NCBI GenBank assembly: GCA_034620365.1
Contig: JAQGEQ010000127.1
Span: 1 to 64,000, forward strand
From: Pegea sp. RAD2-039
Taxonomy: Eukaryota; Chordata; Thaliacea; Salpida; Salpidae
DNA: 64,000 nucleotides
Reading direction: 5' to 3'
Below are positions 37,601-50,000 of this stretch, piece after piece. Both the position numbers and the translations under genes were made by a program. The notes below the pieces were generated by a model. That model saw nothing but the letters and a program-made list of their open reading frames with translations. It ran no database searches and was not told the DNA's origin. The first letter of the stretch is position 1; each line of letters starts with the position of its first letter.

Positions 37601-40600
37601 CTATGTTGCTATTTTTTTGGATATTTGTATTATATTAAAATAAAAACATATTAATTATTCTTTCATTGTTTTCAGGACCAAAGCATAGGTGATAATAGCA
37701 ATATTCAAAATGTTGAAAGCAAACCAGTTAGTTTTGATTTAATGTTGATATTATAATGGTTTTACTTCACAAGTTTTTTTTGATTTAAATATAAATTCTC
37801 TGTAATATTACTACAAAAAATTAAAGTAATAAATTTGTTATAACTACTTTAGAAATGTTTTATAAATTACGTTTTCAACATAAAATTAATATTATTTTTG
37901 CTCTCAACTTTATTTATATTTCAACCATTTTTTTCAGGATCAAAATATCCCATATGAAGAACCTAAGAATATAAATGTTGAAAGCAAACCGGTAAGTTTG
38001 GTTATTTGGTTTTTGTTTATCAGATACAAATGTGTAACTTTTTAGAAATTATTGATAACAAGTTAATGTTTATATAAAAATGAGTCTTCTCAATTATAAA
38101 TTTAAGTTGTTCAATGCAGGAAACGGCTTTCGAGATTTTCAAGAGAAATTTGTTGAGAATAAGAGCTGTAAGTAAAAACTTATACGTGATTTTGAATATA
38201 ACGTAAAAAATTTAAAACAATTAATTTCTATCTCTCCATAAACTTTTAAAATCTCTGAATTTCATTTTAATGAATTTAAATTCTTTTTTATAGTCATGAA
38301 TTCCGTTAAATAAAGTAAAATTAACTATTTCACATAGACAAAATTAAATCTTAAAACTTGAAAAATGATAAACTTGAAAATACCTTATTCAAACCATTAA
38401 CTTATTACAGAAAAGTAGTAAAGTAAATTTGAACAATTTTCATATAGTTTTTAACAAATGTTTTCTTTAGGAACAAAAAGCTAAAAAGGAAAGTCAAAGT
38501 GACAGGAGTTCAATCTCTTCATTGGTTAGTTTCTGTGATTAATTTATCATCAGTCGTTTTGTTTATAAATTCTGATGTATAGTTTTTGTTAGTCACAACT
38601 TTGGTTCAAGTTATATAAATTAGATTAAATAATTGTTGTTTTCATGAATTGATCAAATATTTTGGTGTTTTTGCTAATTTATAAGAAAAATAACTCTAAA
38701 AAAATATGTGTTAGTTAACACTAATACCTGATGTTAAATAGAACATAAAAATGTAAAACAATTAATTTCTATCTCTCAATAAAATTTATTACCTCTGAAT
38801 TTTGTTTTAATAAATTTAAAATCATTTTTTTAGTCATGAATTAAGTTAAATAAAATAAAATTAACTACTTTACAAAAACAAAATTAAATCTTATAACTTG
38901 AAAAATGATAAAATATAAAAATACTTTATTGAAACAACTAACTTATTACAGAAAATTAGTAAAATAAATTTGAATAATTTTCATATAGTTTTTAATAAAT
39001 ATTTTCTTTAGGAATCAAATGCTAGCAAAAAAAGTCAAAGTGACATCTGGTCAATCTCCTCATTGGTTAGTTTCTGTGATTAATTTATTATCAGTCATTT
39101 TACTTATTAATTCTTAAAAAGGGTTTTTTTAGTTATAACTATATTTCAGGTTAAATAAATTTAATTAGATAATAGTTGTTTCCATGAAAACATCAAATAA
39201 GTTTTTTTTGTTACTTTCAAATAATAAAAGATAAACTTGTCTTTTATAGAAAGCCGATAGCGAAGAAACCAGCAATAATTTGGTGAATCCAGGTTTGGTA
39301 AGTACTAATTTGATCCTAAACATAATTTCTTTTATTTTAAATATAAATTTGCCTTATTAAAACTTACTGAAAATATTTATTTATGATTTTAGATTGAAAA
39401 AGATAAAATGAGAAGCAAAGTCACTGCGCTAATTTCAGAACCGGATACAGTAAGTGAAAATTGATTATTTCTTTTTGTTCTTTTGACCAAATCCAAGATT
39501 ATTGTAAATTTTAATAATAAAATTAATTTAGAGTTAGCTATTAAGGATATAAATAAAAGTTACTAATTCATTAAATTTATTTATAATATAGAAGATAATC
39601 TTATAGAAACTGGTTTAATAGATTTTAGACAAAGAGTAAAACCATTTTAGTTTCGTTTCAAAAACTTACTAGATTGTCATTATCATACAATAGAATATTA
39701 AATTTTTCATTCAATTAATAGTTTAAAAATGATTTATTGATTTTATACTTTTTGATTTAGCTTCAGTTTGTTGTTAAATTAATCAAACTAATTTTTATTT
39801 TCCTTTAAAGTTTTGACATAAAAGAAAACATAACGTAATAATTATTTGTTTGTATTTCTGTTGCAGATTTATTTGCTGTTTTTACTATATTAAAATTCTA
39901 ACTGATTAATTATTATTTTATTTTTTTCAGAAACATGGTATAGATGATAATAACAATAATCAAAATGTTGAAAGCAAACCAGTTAGTTGTGATTTAGTGT
40001 TGATATTATAATATTTTTACTTTACAAGTTTTTTCTGATTTAAATATTAACTCTCTGTAAAATTCTTGTAAAAAAATTAAACTAATACAGTTATTGTCAC
40101 TTCATTAGAAAACTTTTATAAATTACGACTTCAACATAAAATCAATCTTATTTTTTCTCTCAATTTCATTTAAATGTTAATTATTTTTTTCAGGATCAAA
40201 ATATCCCAGATGACAAACCTAAGAGTATTATTATTGAAAGCAAACCGGTAAGTTTGGTTATTCAGCTTTTCTTTGTCAGTTACATAAATGACTCTTTATA
40301 ATTATTATTGACAAGTTATTCTTTGCATCAAAATTTGATGCTTCACAAGATAAATTGTAAATTTAAGTTGTTCAATACAAGAAAACGTATTTGGAACTTA
40401 TAAAAAGATAACTCGAAAAAGTTATCTGTAAATTAACACTATTACATTATGTTAAATATAACGTACAAAATTTACATTAATTAATTTCTACCTCTCTATA
40501 AACGATTAATTTCTCTGATTTTAGTTTTAATGGAGTTTAAATCATTCTTTTAGTCATGAATTAAGTTAAATAAAATCAAATTAACTACCTTACAAAAACA

Positions 40601-42249
40601 AAATTAAATCGTATAACATTAAAAAGAAAAAAAAACTAGAAAACACCTTTTTAAAACCAGTAACGATTTTCATAATAGTAGTAAAATAAATTTGAACAGT
40701 TTTCATATAGTTTTTAACAAATATTTTCTTTAGAAATCAAACGCTATCAAGAAATGTGACAGCGACAAGTGTTCAATCTCCTCATTGGTTAGTTTCTGTG
40801 ATTAATTTATCATCAGTCATTTTGTTTATTAATTATTGTATATAGTCTTTGTTAGTCATAATTTTATTTCAAGTTATATAAATTTAATTAAATAATAGTT
40901 GTTTTCATGAGAAAAATAAACAATTTTTTAATTTTTGCTATTTTTAAATAATAAAAGATAAACTTGTATTTTGTAGAAAACCGATTGCGGAGAAACCAGC
41001 AATAATTTGGTGAATCTAGTTTTGGTAAATATTAATTTGATCTAAAACCTAATTTGTTTTGTTTTAAATATAAATTTGCCTTCTTAAAACTTAGTTCGAA
41101 TATTTATTTATGATTTTAGATTGAAAACGATGAAATAAAAAGCAAAGTCACTTCGATAATTTCAGAACCTAATACAGTTAGTGAAAATGATTGTTTCTAT
41201 TTGTTGTTCTATTTAAAAATATATTTTCCTGTTTTTATAAACAGGTTTAATATAAAAAAATTATTAATGAAAATTTAGTTATTTGTACTATATTAAATCA
41301 AAGTTGATTAATTAATTCTTTATTTTTTCAGAAACAAAGCATAGTTGATAATAGCAATATTCAAAATGTTGAAAGCAAACCAGTTAGTCGTGATTTAATG
41401 TTGATATTATAATGGTTTTATTTGAAAAGTTTTTTTCTGATTTAAATAATAATTCTATTCAATATTTCTGTGAAAACATTACACTAATAAAATTATTGTC
41501 ACTACCTTAGACAAATTTTTTAAACTACAACTTGAATATAGAATTGATATTATTTTTTCAGTCAACTTCATTTGAACCTTAATTATTTTATTCAGGATCA
41601 AAATATCCCAGATGAAGAACCTAAGAATATAAATGTCGAAAGCAGACCGGTAAGTTTGGTTTCGTTTATCAGTTACATATATGATTGTTTATAATTATTA
41701 TTAACAAGTTAATGTTTATAGTGAAAATGATTTTTCTTAAATTAAATTGTAAAATTAAGTTGTTCAATGCAGAAAAACAAGGTTGAAACTGGGAAGAAAG
41801 ATGCCATTAAAAAATTATCTGTAAGTTAAGACGAATACCTGATGCTAAATATAAATTAAAGAATATTGAAGCAATTAATTTCTATTTAACAAAATTTTAA
41901 TTTCTCTGAATTTTATTTTATTAAAATAAGAATCTTTAATTCTATAAAATGAATTAAGTAAAATATTAAATTTAAAAAACAATTTGCAGAAGAAGAAGAG
42001 ATTTAGAAACCTTTTGATTCGAGTTTTTACTTGTGGATGCGTAAGAAAATGTAAACTGAAAGTTTATCTTTTATTTGATTTACTTATTTTATTTCTCAGT
42101 AATTTCGAAAACCTTACTTTTGTGATATATTTTAGCAATTTATAAAACACTTTAAAACATTCTATAATCTATTTGCTTTTATCATTTAATTTTAATTGAA
42201 AATAAAACTTTTGTTTGTTTATTTTATTTTTCATTTTCAGAAGCTGTAG
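34651..42249 (+). CDS. Novel 27-exon modular gene with symmetric short exons, left copy
   Basis: I joined 27 GT-AG exons into one 1,293-bp frame (430 residues). Exons 1-8: 34,651-34,675; 34,784-34,851; 34,958-34,991; 35,168-35,217; 35,386-35,407; 35,558-35,613; 35,814-35,858; 36,076-36,120. They encode a unique N-terminal part (MDKQLDLLNHTMEVHLYEVN, later EVIEEENE and LEDGDDDLK). Exons 9-25 are three rounds of a six-exon module with sizes 54-48-57-51-54-48, all phase 0: SDSSSISSW, NNNLVNPVL, KSKVTSIISEP, NIQNVESKP, DQNIPYEEPKN, then a basic exon. Exon 26 (41,990-42,040) reads KKKRFRNLLIRVFTCGC; exon 27 (42,241-42,249) is K-L-stop. There is no signal peptide or membrane segment, and I recognise no family. 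A polyadenylation signal AATAAA lies at 42,433. The mirrored right copy is also open. Confidence 0.75.
36768..41820 (+). repeat. Triplicated six-exon module with introns (left copy)
   Basis: Blocks begin at 36,768, 38,471 and 40,734. Block 1 exons: 36,768-36,821, 37,001-37,048, 37,142-37,198, 37,676-37,726, 37,938-37,991, 38,120-38,167. Block 2: 38,471-38,524, 39,250-39,297, 39,393-39,449, 39,931-39,981, 40,194-40,247. Block 3: 40,734-40,787, 40,977-41,024, 41,120-41,176, 41,332-41,382, 41,596-41,649, 41,773-41,820. Introns are also similar between blocks, so the module arose by genomic tandem duplication. The sixth exon of block 2 (40,382-40,427) is 46 bp with an in-frame stop and is probably skipped. 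Confidence 0.8.
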
Positions 42250-43051
42250 TTGAATGATGGAACTGAATTGGAAATATGTTTTCTACATCTGCTGATAAAC
42301 AAATTTCATTTATTTTGAGAAGTTTTGTCGAGTTAACTGCTGACGTAAATGTGACAATATTCATTCTTGTACCGTTTACATTCGATTATAAACACTATTC
42401 AAATCTTAAACATTATTTGTCGAAGCGTATCAGAATAAACAAAAATCTTTCTTAGACTTTTCTTGGTTTTTGTTTTTGGTTTCAAAAGTATACAAAAATT
42501 TCATCAGACTTTTTTTAATATAACTTTTCCTCAGATTCTAGATAACTCTGACACCTATCAAAGTATTTATAGATGTTACATAATTAAGGAGTAATTAGTT
42601 AATAATTAATGAGCGCAATCAATGTTCCCATCTTTTCAATCTAACATAATCTTGTTTATAAAACTTGTAAAGGTTTTCTTTAAAGAATTGACTTTTCAGC
42701 CAATGACATAATCAGGTCGCTGGATTCATTTATTTTTGATATCTAAATAAATACAAACTCTACTTAATATTACTAATGTATCAAAAAACTACGGTCAGAT
42801 AAACTTCTAGTATTTGATACAAGTATTTGAAGAAAAGTCCAGCTTTTATGTCTATCCCTGTCAGAGTACTTACCTTCTTGTCTACGAAGAACTTGTATTA
42901 ATATTTATGTATTACTAAAAAACAAGTTTTATGAATTTAGAATTTTTATCTAAATTTGAAAAAATGTCTATAAAAATGTAATTATTATAGAATGTTTTTA
43001 ATTTTACTAGAAAAATTGATACATGAATAAATTGTAAGTTACCAAAATAAA
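42250..43051. other. 3' flank of novel gene to tRNA-Asp
   Basis: Untranslated and intergenic DNA, mirrored at 46,237-47,047. It has an AATAAA at 42,433. No other gene is seen. Confidence 0.5.
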
Positions 43052-43123
43052 CTCCCCGTCGGGGAATCGAACCCCGGTCTCCCGCGTGACAGGCGGGGAT
43101 ACTCACCACTATACTAACGAGGA
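43052..43123 (-). tRNA. tRNA-Asp (GTC)
   Basis: The reverse complement begins TCCTCGTTAGTATAGTGGTG and ends CGGGGAG, a full 72-nt cloverleaf with D-arm, anticodon GTC in CCTGTCACG, and the T-loop GGTTCGATTC. There is no intron. A matching copy on the other strand is at 46,165-46,236. Confidence 0.95.
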
Positions 43124-43695
43124 AACCGAACATGGCCAGTACGGGGATGGAACCCGCGACATTCGCGTTATTAGCACGACGCTCTAACCAACTGAGCTAA
43201 CCGGCCACGATAATCATTTAGAATTTGTAATTTATTCCAAATATGTTTACTTAATTTGAAACTTATTCTTTCCAAATATAAATATATTTATCATATTTAT
43301 ATTTCATATAATCCCTAGCCATGTGATCCATATGAAGGTAGCTAATATAGTATTTATAATTGTATTATTATTGATATAACTTTATTTATATAAATCTAGT
43401 TATCTAGTAGCTTTGAAAGCGTATCAAAAATGCTTTAGTCGCTCAAGTGATATCGCCAAACATTTGATTAAAGAGTTAATAATGTATAAATGAACGTAGC
43501 TAAGACTTCTAAATTGTATCTATATGAATAAAGTAAGTGTCTATCAGGAGTAATCTCCTATTTTTTTTTCAATCAAACATAGATTTAATGCTAGTAATTG
43601 ATAATATAGAAACTATTTATCAAAAAATAATGAAGTGAATAAAAGCGATTTTTGATTCGGTGGTAATTGAGATATGTACGTGAAACTTAGCTTTT
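43124..43695. other. Left-arm-only segment carrying tRNA-Ile
   Basis: The right arm goes directly from the near-centre sequence (before 46,165) into tRNA-Asp, while the left arm has about 570 extra bases here. It is either an insertion on the left or a deletion on the right. The left junction lies at the very end of the tRNA-Asp gene. Apart from the tRNA-Ile, nothing is recognised. Confidence 0.7.
43133..43206 (-). tRNA. tRNA-Ile (AAT)
   Basis: The reverse complement begins GGCCGGTTAGCTCAGTTGG, has anticodon AAT in CTAATAACG, and ends with the acceptor strand CTGGCC plus discriminator A; length 74. The T-arm reads GGGTTCCATCC, where most tRNAs have TTCGA or TTCAA, a C in place of purine at a usually constant spot. 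It may still be functional. It lies in the left-arm segment missing from the right arm, 9 bp from tRNA-Asp. Confidence 0.88.
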
Positions 43696-43913
43696 ATTAT
43701 TTATTAATTATTTAATCTATATAAGCAATGATAGAAACTTTGTAACTTTTTCATTATGAAAGTAAATGTTTATTCAATAAAATTTTAAAAATTCTTATGG
43801 AACTTAATTTCAATTTAATAAAATTTTATATTTAGAGCAGCTTAACGTTTGAAAATATTTGCTTAATACAAAAATTACTCGAAAAATTCAAATTAAAGTT
43901 GAAAAAGAAAACA

Positions 43914-44240
43914 GTAGAAACATGCGATGCATGTAGAGTATTTTTCTACAGCTGGTGGAATTACAGAGAAACATTTGTTTGTGAAAGTTCAGGGGTATTT
44001 CCAATAAATTCATTCAATAGAAGCATATGCTGCTCATACTACCGAATAAAAAAGTAACTTAGTAATGGATTGAATGAGGGCTAGCAGAAAAAACAATTAG
44101 TGCTTCCGAAAAGATAAATCGAAAGGGAGAAGCAAGAAGAAAGTCGATCCCAAACATGTAAGTTGAATTTATTTTGGTTAAAATCAAACTGATACTTTAT
44201 TTTTCATGTTCAGTATTTGCTAGAAGAAATGAACCGTTTG
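43914..44240 (+). pseudogene. Nuclear receptor DNA-binding domain relic
   Basis: In one plus frame from about 43,914: TCDACRVFF, then TFVCESSGVFPINSFNRSIC and CSYYRIKK, then a TAA where KC is expected, then LSNGLNEG. This is the latter part of a nuclear-receptor C4 zinc-finger domain: P-box CDACRVFF (usual CEGCKAFF), second finger, and the CRxKKCLxxG segment. One Cys is Tyr and two stops occur, so it is dead. The first Cys pair is missing and would lie at the arm boundary, as if the palindrome junction truncated the gene. A possible following exon ends near 44,158 (KGRSKKKVDPKH, then GTAAGT), and another reads YLLEEMNRLLS near 44,216. Confidence 0.7.
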
Positions 44241-44540
44241 TTAAGCGGTGAGTTTCCCAAACACCTTATTAGCAATTTATTGTTACTGTTGCTAGTAATA
44301 TTAGTCAATCTATGAATACTTCCCTGATCAAACCATCACTGTGTTTTGCTGCAGTGAGATTCTTGATGAGCAAACCTTTCATTTAGTTTTTGTACATACA
44401 ACTGCTTCAGCGTCGCTTCTGTTTTTACATAAATCTGACAGCACTAAAAGTACACATTGTGGGTTGCGCGCTTAACAGGGTAAATTGAAAATTCCTTTTA
44501 CTTTTACCTTAGTTTTGTTTAATTTTATTTATTCAACCAG

Positions 44541-44741
44541 GTGGATGCAATCTGTAAGTTTGCTGCCATGAATTTCAACTTTATATTCAGAAAGTTTCAT
44601 GAAACTAATGCTGCAATAGTAGCTATTAACTTAAAAATAAAACGTCTACAATTAGATCTAAAACTTACTACCATAATTCATAAACATCGTCTTGCGGAAA
44701 GTAAAAAAACATATATTCAAAAAGCTGAAGAAAACTTTTAA
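44541..44741 (+). pseudogene. Short open frame in the spacer, possible receptor exon
   Basis: A 66-codon frame (MDAICKFAAMNFNFIFRKFH onwards, then lysine-rich). Its position between nuclear-receptor DNA-binding and possible ligand-domain pieces suggests the same relic gene. I cannot show homology by eye. Confidence 0.25.
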
Positions 44742-45359
44742 CATTTCAAAGAAATCATTTTTAACTTTTTGCCAAAATATAAGTATAGTCATAAGGCTTT
44801 ATCTAATATCAATATAATATCGATTTATATAAACAGAAATAGCAAAGAAATCACTTTATAGGTATTTTACAAAATTGTTAACAATAAAACTGTCTCTTTA
44901 TCAGTTCTTAAATTGAAAAAATAATATTGAAATGATTACAGTTTGAACAAAATGAATGAATAAGTAACAAGTCTGTTTTCATGATTTTTATTTCGGTTGA
45001 TTTGGTTTACATTTGCAAGACTATAAATATATGAACAACCCAAAGATGAAAGCATGTGTGTTGAAAACTTTTCTTATATTGAAAGTTATATTTTTTACTT
45101 TATCGTTTGTTTGCTAGTTTTGTACTGAACATGTTTTAGTTATTTGATGTGAATTCATAATATTTATTTATAACTTAAGTTAACAAAGATAATACTACTT
45201 CTTAGCTGAACCTAAATCTTAATGCCTGGTGTAAGTTGTAAAGTAGAATATTGTCAGAACTTTTTGAAAATAGTATATATACTATTTTTGTCTAATAAAT
45301 TATTCAACTACAGCCTGATTTTTAGCAGCTCCTGATTCTGTATATTAATCAGCTAGAAA

Positions 45360-45955
45360 ATGAACAATTTTGAAATGAATAAATATTCTGAATGTGTGAA
45401 AGTTTTAGTTGTTGGAGGAAAAACGTCTTTGATATTGCAAGGTAGTCTATTTGATTACATTTTTACGAGACCGACTGGAAATGAGCTTATAGAACTTCAC
45501 CTTAAGTACCAAGATAAAGATTTTGATGGATTTGATTGTTTCTCTGATTCACTTGTGAAAGATAATATTTTGTCAGCAGGATTTGTTTACTGGAAATACG
45601 AAATATCTGGATTAGTAAAGGTTTACAAATTGAAAGATTTTAAAGCCAGCAGTAACTCACGTGATCTTACTATACTGAGAATATTCTTTCAAATTGGAAC
45701 AAAGTTTTCTTTCACAACTTTTCTTTGAAAAAGGACAAATCTGTAGAAAGCCATTTTGTTGCTTTAGAGTTATTAAAACATTGTCTGTTGATTGCTGAAA
45801 AATTCAAACCAACTAAAACCATAATGAAATACAAAACATCTGCGTTCTCATTTTTTATAGTACAGATCTTGGATGTATTTGGCAATATGTACGGAACTAA
45901 ACTCTTCTATATAAGTGGCATATTTGTTAGATTAATCAAAAACCTTGTTTTTTAA
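45360..45955 (+). pseudogene. Possible nuclear receptor ligand-binding domain relic, frameshifted
   Basis: Two open frames abut at 45,725: 45,360-45,728 (122 codons, ATG start) and 45,725-45,955. Read together they resemble a nuclear-receptor ligand-binding fold: KTSLILQGSLFDYIFTR recalls the helix 4-5 region (DQxxLLxGS..E..FLR), and FSFFIVQILDVFGNMYGTKL recalls helix 10-11. Similarity is weak and family-level only. The frame ends at the spacer-right arm boundary, matching the truncated DNA-binding piece at the other end. It could instead be an unrelated protein. Confidence 0.4.
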
Positions 45956-46164
45956 CTTTAATTTGACTTTTTCGAGTAATTTTTATATTAAAAAACATTT
46001 TCAAACGTTAAGCTGCTCTAAATATAAAATTCTATTAAATTGAAATTAAGTTCAATAAAAAGTTTTAAAATTTTTTTGAATAAACATTTACTTTCATAAT
46101 GAAAAATTTACAAAGTTTCTATCATTGCTTATATAAATGAAATAATTAATGAAAAAAATCTGTG

Positions 46165-46236
46165 TCCTCGTTAGTATAGTGGTGAGTATCCCCGCCTGTC
46201 ACGCGGGAGACCGGGGTTCGATTCCCCGACGGGGAG
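46165..46236 (+). tRNA. tRNA-Asp (GTC), mirrored copy
   Basis: The same 72-nt sequence as 43,052-43,123 on the opposite strand, anticodon GTC. The tRNA is identical in both arms, while nearby non-coding DNA differs by several bases per 60, so it is under constraint. Confidence 0.95.
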
Positions 46237-47047
46237 TTTATTTTGGTACCTTACAATTTATTCATTTGTCAATTTTTTAGTAAAATTAAAAACATTTTTT
46301 AACTTTTTATAATAAATACATTTTTATAGACATTTTTACAAATTTAGATAAAAATTCTAAATTCATAAAACTTGTTTTTTAGTAATACATAAATATTAAT
46401 ACAAGTTCCTCGTAGACAAGAAGGTAAGTACTCTGACAGGGATAGACATAAAAGCTGGACTTTTCTTCAAATACTTGAATCAAATACTAGAAGTTTATCT
46501 GATCGTAGTTTTTTGATACATTAGTAATATTAAGTAGAGTTTGTATTTATTTAGATATCAAAAATAAATGAATCCAGCGACCTGATTGTGTCATTGGCTG
46601 AAACGTCAATTCTTTAAAGAAAACCTTTACAAGTTTTATAAACAAGATTATGTTAGATTGAAAAGATGAGAACATTGATTGCACTCATTAAATATTAATT
46701 AATTACTCCTTAATTATGTAACATCTATAAATAATTTGAGAGCTGTCAGAGTTATCTAGAATCTGAGGAAAAGTTATATTAAAAAAAGTCTGATGAAATT
46801 TTTGTATACTTTTGAAACCAAAAACAAAAACCAAGAAAAGTCTAAGAAAGATTTTTGTTTATTCTGATACGCTTCGACAAATAATGTTTAAGATTTGAAT
46901 AGTGTTTACAATCAAATGTAAACGGTACAAGAACGACTATTATCACATTTACGTCCGCAATTAACTCGACAAAACTTCTCAAAATAAATGAAGTTTGTTT
47001 ATCAGCAGATGTACAAAACATATTTCCAATTCAGTTCCATCATTCAA

Positions 47048-50000
47048 CTACAGCTTCTGAAAATGAAAAATAAAATAAATGAACAAAAGTTTTATTTTTC
47101 AATTAAAATTAAATGATAAAAGCAAATAGATTATAGAATGTTTTTTATATTGGTAAATTATAACACAAAAGTTAGGTTTTCAAATAAATAAGAAATAAAA
47201 TAAGTAAATCATATAAAAGATAAAATTTCAGTTTACATTTTCTTACGCATCCACAAGTAAAAACTCGAATCAAAAGGTTTCTAAATCTCTTCTTCTTCTG
47301 CAAATTGTTTTTTAAATTAAATACTTTATTTAATTCATGTTATAGAACTAAAGATTCCTAATTTAATAAAATAAAATTCAGAGAAATTAAAATTTTGTTA
47401 AATAGAAATTAATTGCTTCAATATTCTTTAATTAATATTTAGCATCATGTATTAGTCTTAACTTACAGATAATTTTTTGATGGCATCTTTTTTCCCGGTT
47501 TCAACCTTGTTTTTCTGCATTGAACAACATAATTTTACAATTTAATTTAAGAAAAATCATTTTCACTATAAGCACTAACTTATTAATAATAATTATAAAC
47601 CATGATATATGTAACTGATAAACGAAATCAAACTTACCGGTCTGCTTTCGACATTTATATTCTTAGGTTCTTCATCTGGGATATTTTGATCCTGAATAAA
47701 AAAATTAAGGTTTAATTGAAGTTGACTGAAATAATAATATCAATTCTATATTCAAGTTGTAGTTTAAAAAATTTGTCTAAAGTAGTGACAATAATTTTAT
47801 TAGTGTTATGTTTTCACAGAAATATTAAACAGAATTATTATTTAAATCAGAAAAAAACTTTTCAAATAAAACCATTATAATATCAACATTAAATCACAAC
47901 TAACTGGTTTGCTTTCAACATTTTGAATATTGCTATTATCAACTATGCTTTGTTTCTGAAAAAAATAAAGAATTAATTAATCAACTTTACTTTTAATATA
48001 GTACAAATAACTAAATTTTCATTAATAAATTTTTTATATTAAACCTGTTTATAAAAACAGGAAGATATATTTTTGAATAGAACAACAAATAGAAACAATC
48101 ATTTTCACTAACTGTATTAGGTTCTGAAATTATCGAAGTGACTTTGCTTTCTATTTCATCGTTTTCAATCTAAAATCATAAATAAATATTTTCAGTAAGT
48201 TTTAAGAAGGCAAAATTATATTTAAAACAAAATAAATTAGGTTTAAGATCAAATTATTATTTACCAAAACTAGATTCACCAAATTATTGCTGGTTTCTCC
48301 GCAATCGGTTTTCTACAAAAAAATGTTATCTTTTATCTTTTGAAAGTTGTAAATGTTAAAAGATTGTTTATTTTTCTCCTGAAGATATCTATTATTTAAT
48401 TAAATTTATATAACTTGAAGTAAAATTATTACTAACAAAAACTATATACAATAATTAATAAACAAAATGGCTGATGATGAAATAATCACAAAAACTAACC
48501 AATGAGGAGATTGAACACTTGTCACTGTCACATCTCTTGATAGCATTTGATTTCTAAGGAAAACATTTGTTAAAAACTGTAAGAAAACTGTTCAAATTTA
48601 TTTTACTACTATTATGAAAATCGTTAGTGGTTTTAAAAAGTTGTTTTCTAGTTTAATTTTCGTTTTAATGTTATACAATTTAATTTTGTTTTTGTAAGGT
48701 AGTTAATTTGATTATATTTAACTTAATTCATGACTAAAAGAATGATTTAAACTCCATTAAAACTAAAATCAGAGAAATTAATCGTTTATAGAGAGGTAGA
48801 AATTAATTACTGTAAATTTTGTACGTTATATTTAACATAATGTTTTAGTGTTAATTTACAGATAACTTTTTCGAGTTATCTTTTTATAAGCTCCAAATAC
48901 GTTTTCTTGCATTAAACAACTTAAATTTACAATTTATCTTGAGAAGCATCAAATTTTGATACAAACAATAACTTGTCAATAATAATTATAAAGAGTCATT
49001 TATGTAACTGACAAAGAAAAGCTGAATAACCAAACTTACCGGTTTGCTTTCAATAATAATATTCTTAGGTTTTTCATCTGGGATATTTTGATCCTGAAAA
49101 AAATGATTAACATTTAAATGAAATTGAGAGAAAAAATAAGATTGATTTTATGTTGAAGTCGTAATTTATAAAAGTTGTCTAATGTAGTGACAAAAATTTT
49201 ATTAGTTTGATTTTTTTACAAGAAATTTACAGAGAGTTAATATTTAAATCAGAAAAAACTTGTAAAGTAAAACTATTATAATATTAACATTAAATCACAA
49301 CTAACTGGTTTGCTTTCAACATTTTGAATATTGTTATTATCATCTATACCATGTTTCTGAAAAAAATAAAATAATAATTAATCAGTTATAATTTTAATAT
49401 AGTAAAACCAGCAAATAAATCTGCAACAGAGATACAAACAAATAATTATTACGTTTTGTTTTCTTTTATGTCAAAACTTTAAAGGAATATAAAAATTAGT
49501 TTGATTAATTTAACAACAAACTGAAGCTAAATCAAAAAGTTTAAAATCAATAAATCATTTTTAAACTATTAATTGAATGAAAAATTTAATATTCTATTGT
49601 ATGATAATGACAATCTAGTAAGTTTTTGAAACGAAACTAAAATGGTTTTACTCTTTGTCTAAAAGCTATTAAACCAGTTTCTATAAGTTTATCTTCTATA
49701 TTATAAATAAATTTAATGAATCAGTAACTTTTATTTATATCCTTAATAGCTAACTCTAAATTAATTTTATTCTTAAATTTACAATAATCTTGGTTTTGGT
49801 CAAAAGAACAAAAAGAAATAATCAATTTTCACTTACTGTATCCGGTTCTGAAATTATCGCAGTGACTTTGCTTTTCATTTCATCTTTTTCAATCTAAAAT
49901 TATAAATAAATATTTTCAGTAAGTTTTAATAAGGCAAATTTATATTTAAAATAAAAGAAATTAGGTTTAGGATCAAATTAGTACTTACCAAAACTGGATT

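Larger units (their letters stand above)
21977..43903. repeat. Giant inverted repeat, left arm
   Basis: The sequence reads as the reverse complement of 45,954-64,000. Anchors: 21,977 pairs with 64,000, 25,854 with 60,099, 32,400 with about 56,875, 34,651 with 54,632, 42,249 with 47,048, and 43,052-43,123 with 46,165-46,236. The true outer end lies at or before 21,977 and cannot be fixed. Identity by eye is around nine bases in ten with small indels. Left-only insertions are the 113-bp array (27,341-31,530) and about 570 bp at 43,125-43,695. Confidence 0.9.
43904..45953. other. Palindrome spacer
   Basis: The single-copy centre of the inverted repeat, about 2.05 kb. The arms cease to match at about 43,903 and 45,954. 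It contains decayed nuclear-receptor coding pieces and an open frame at 45,360-45,728. Confidence 0.8.

Noticed and set aside
42915-43133. 72-codon minus frame with a PACHAGDRGSIPRRG-like stretch
   Set aside because: It is a read-through of the tRNA-Asp gene, a common false protein.
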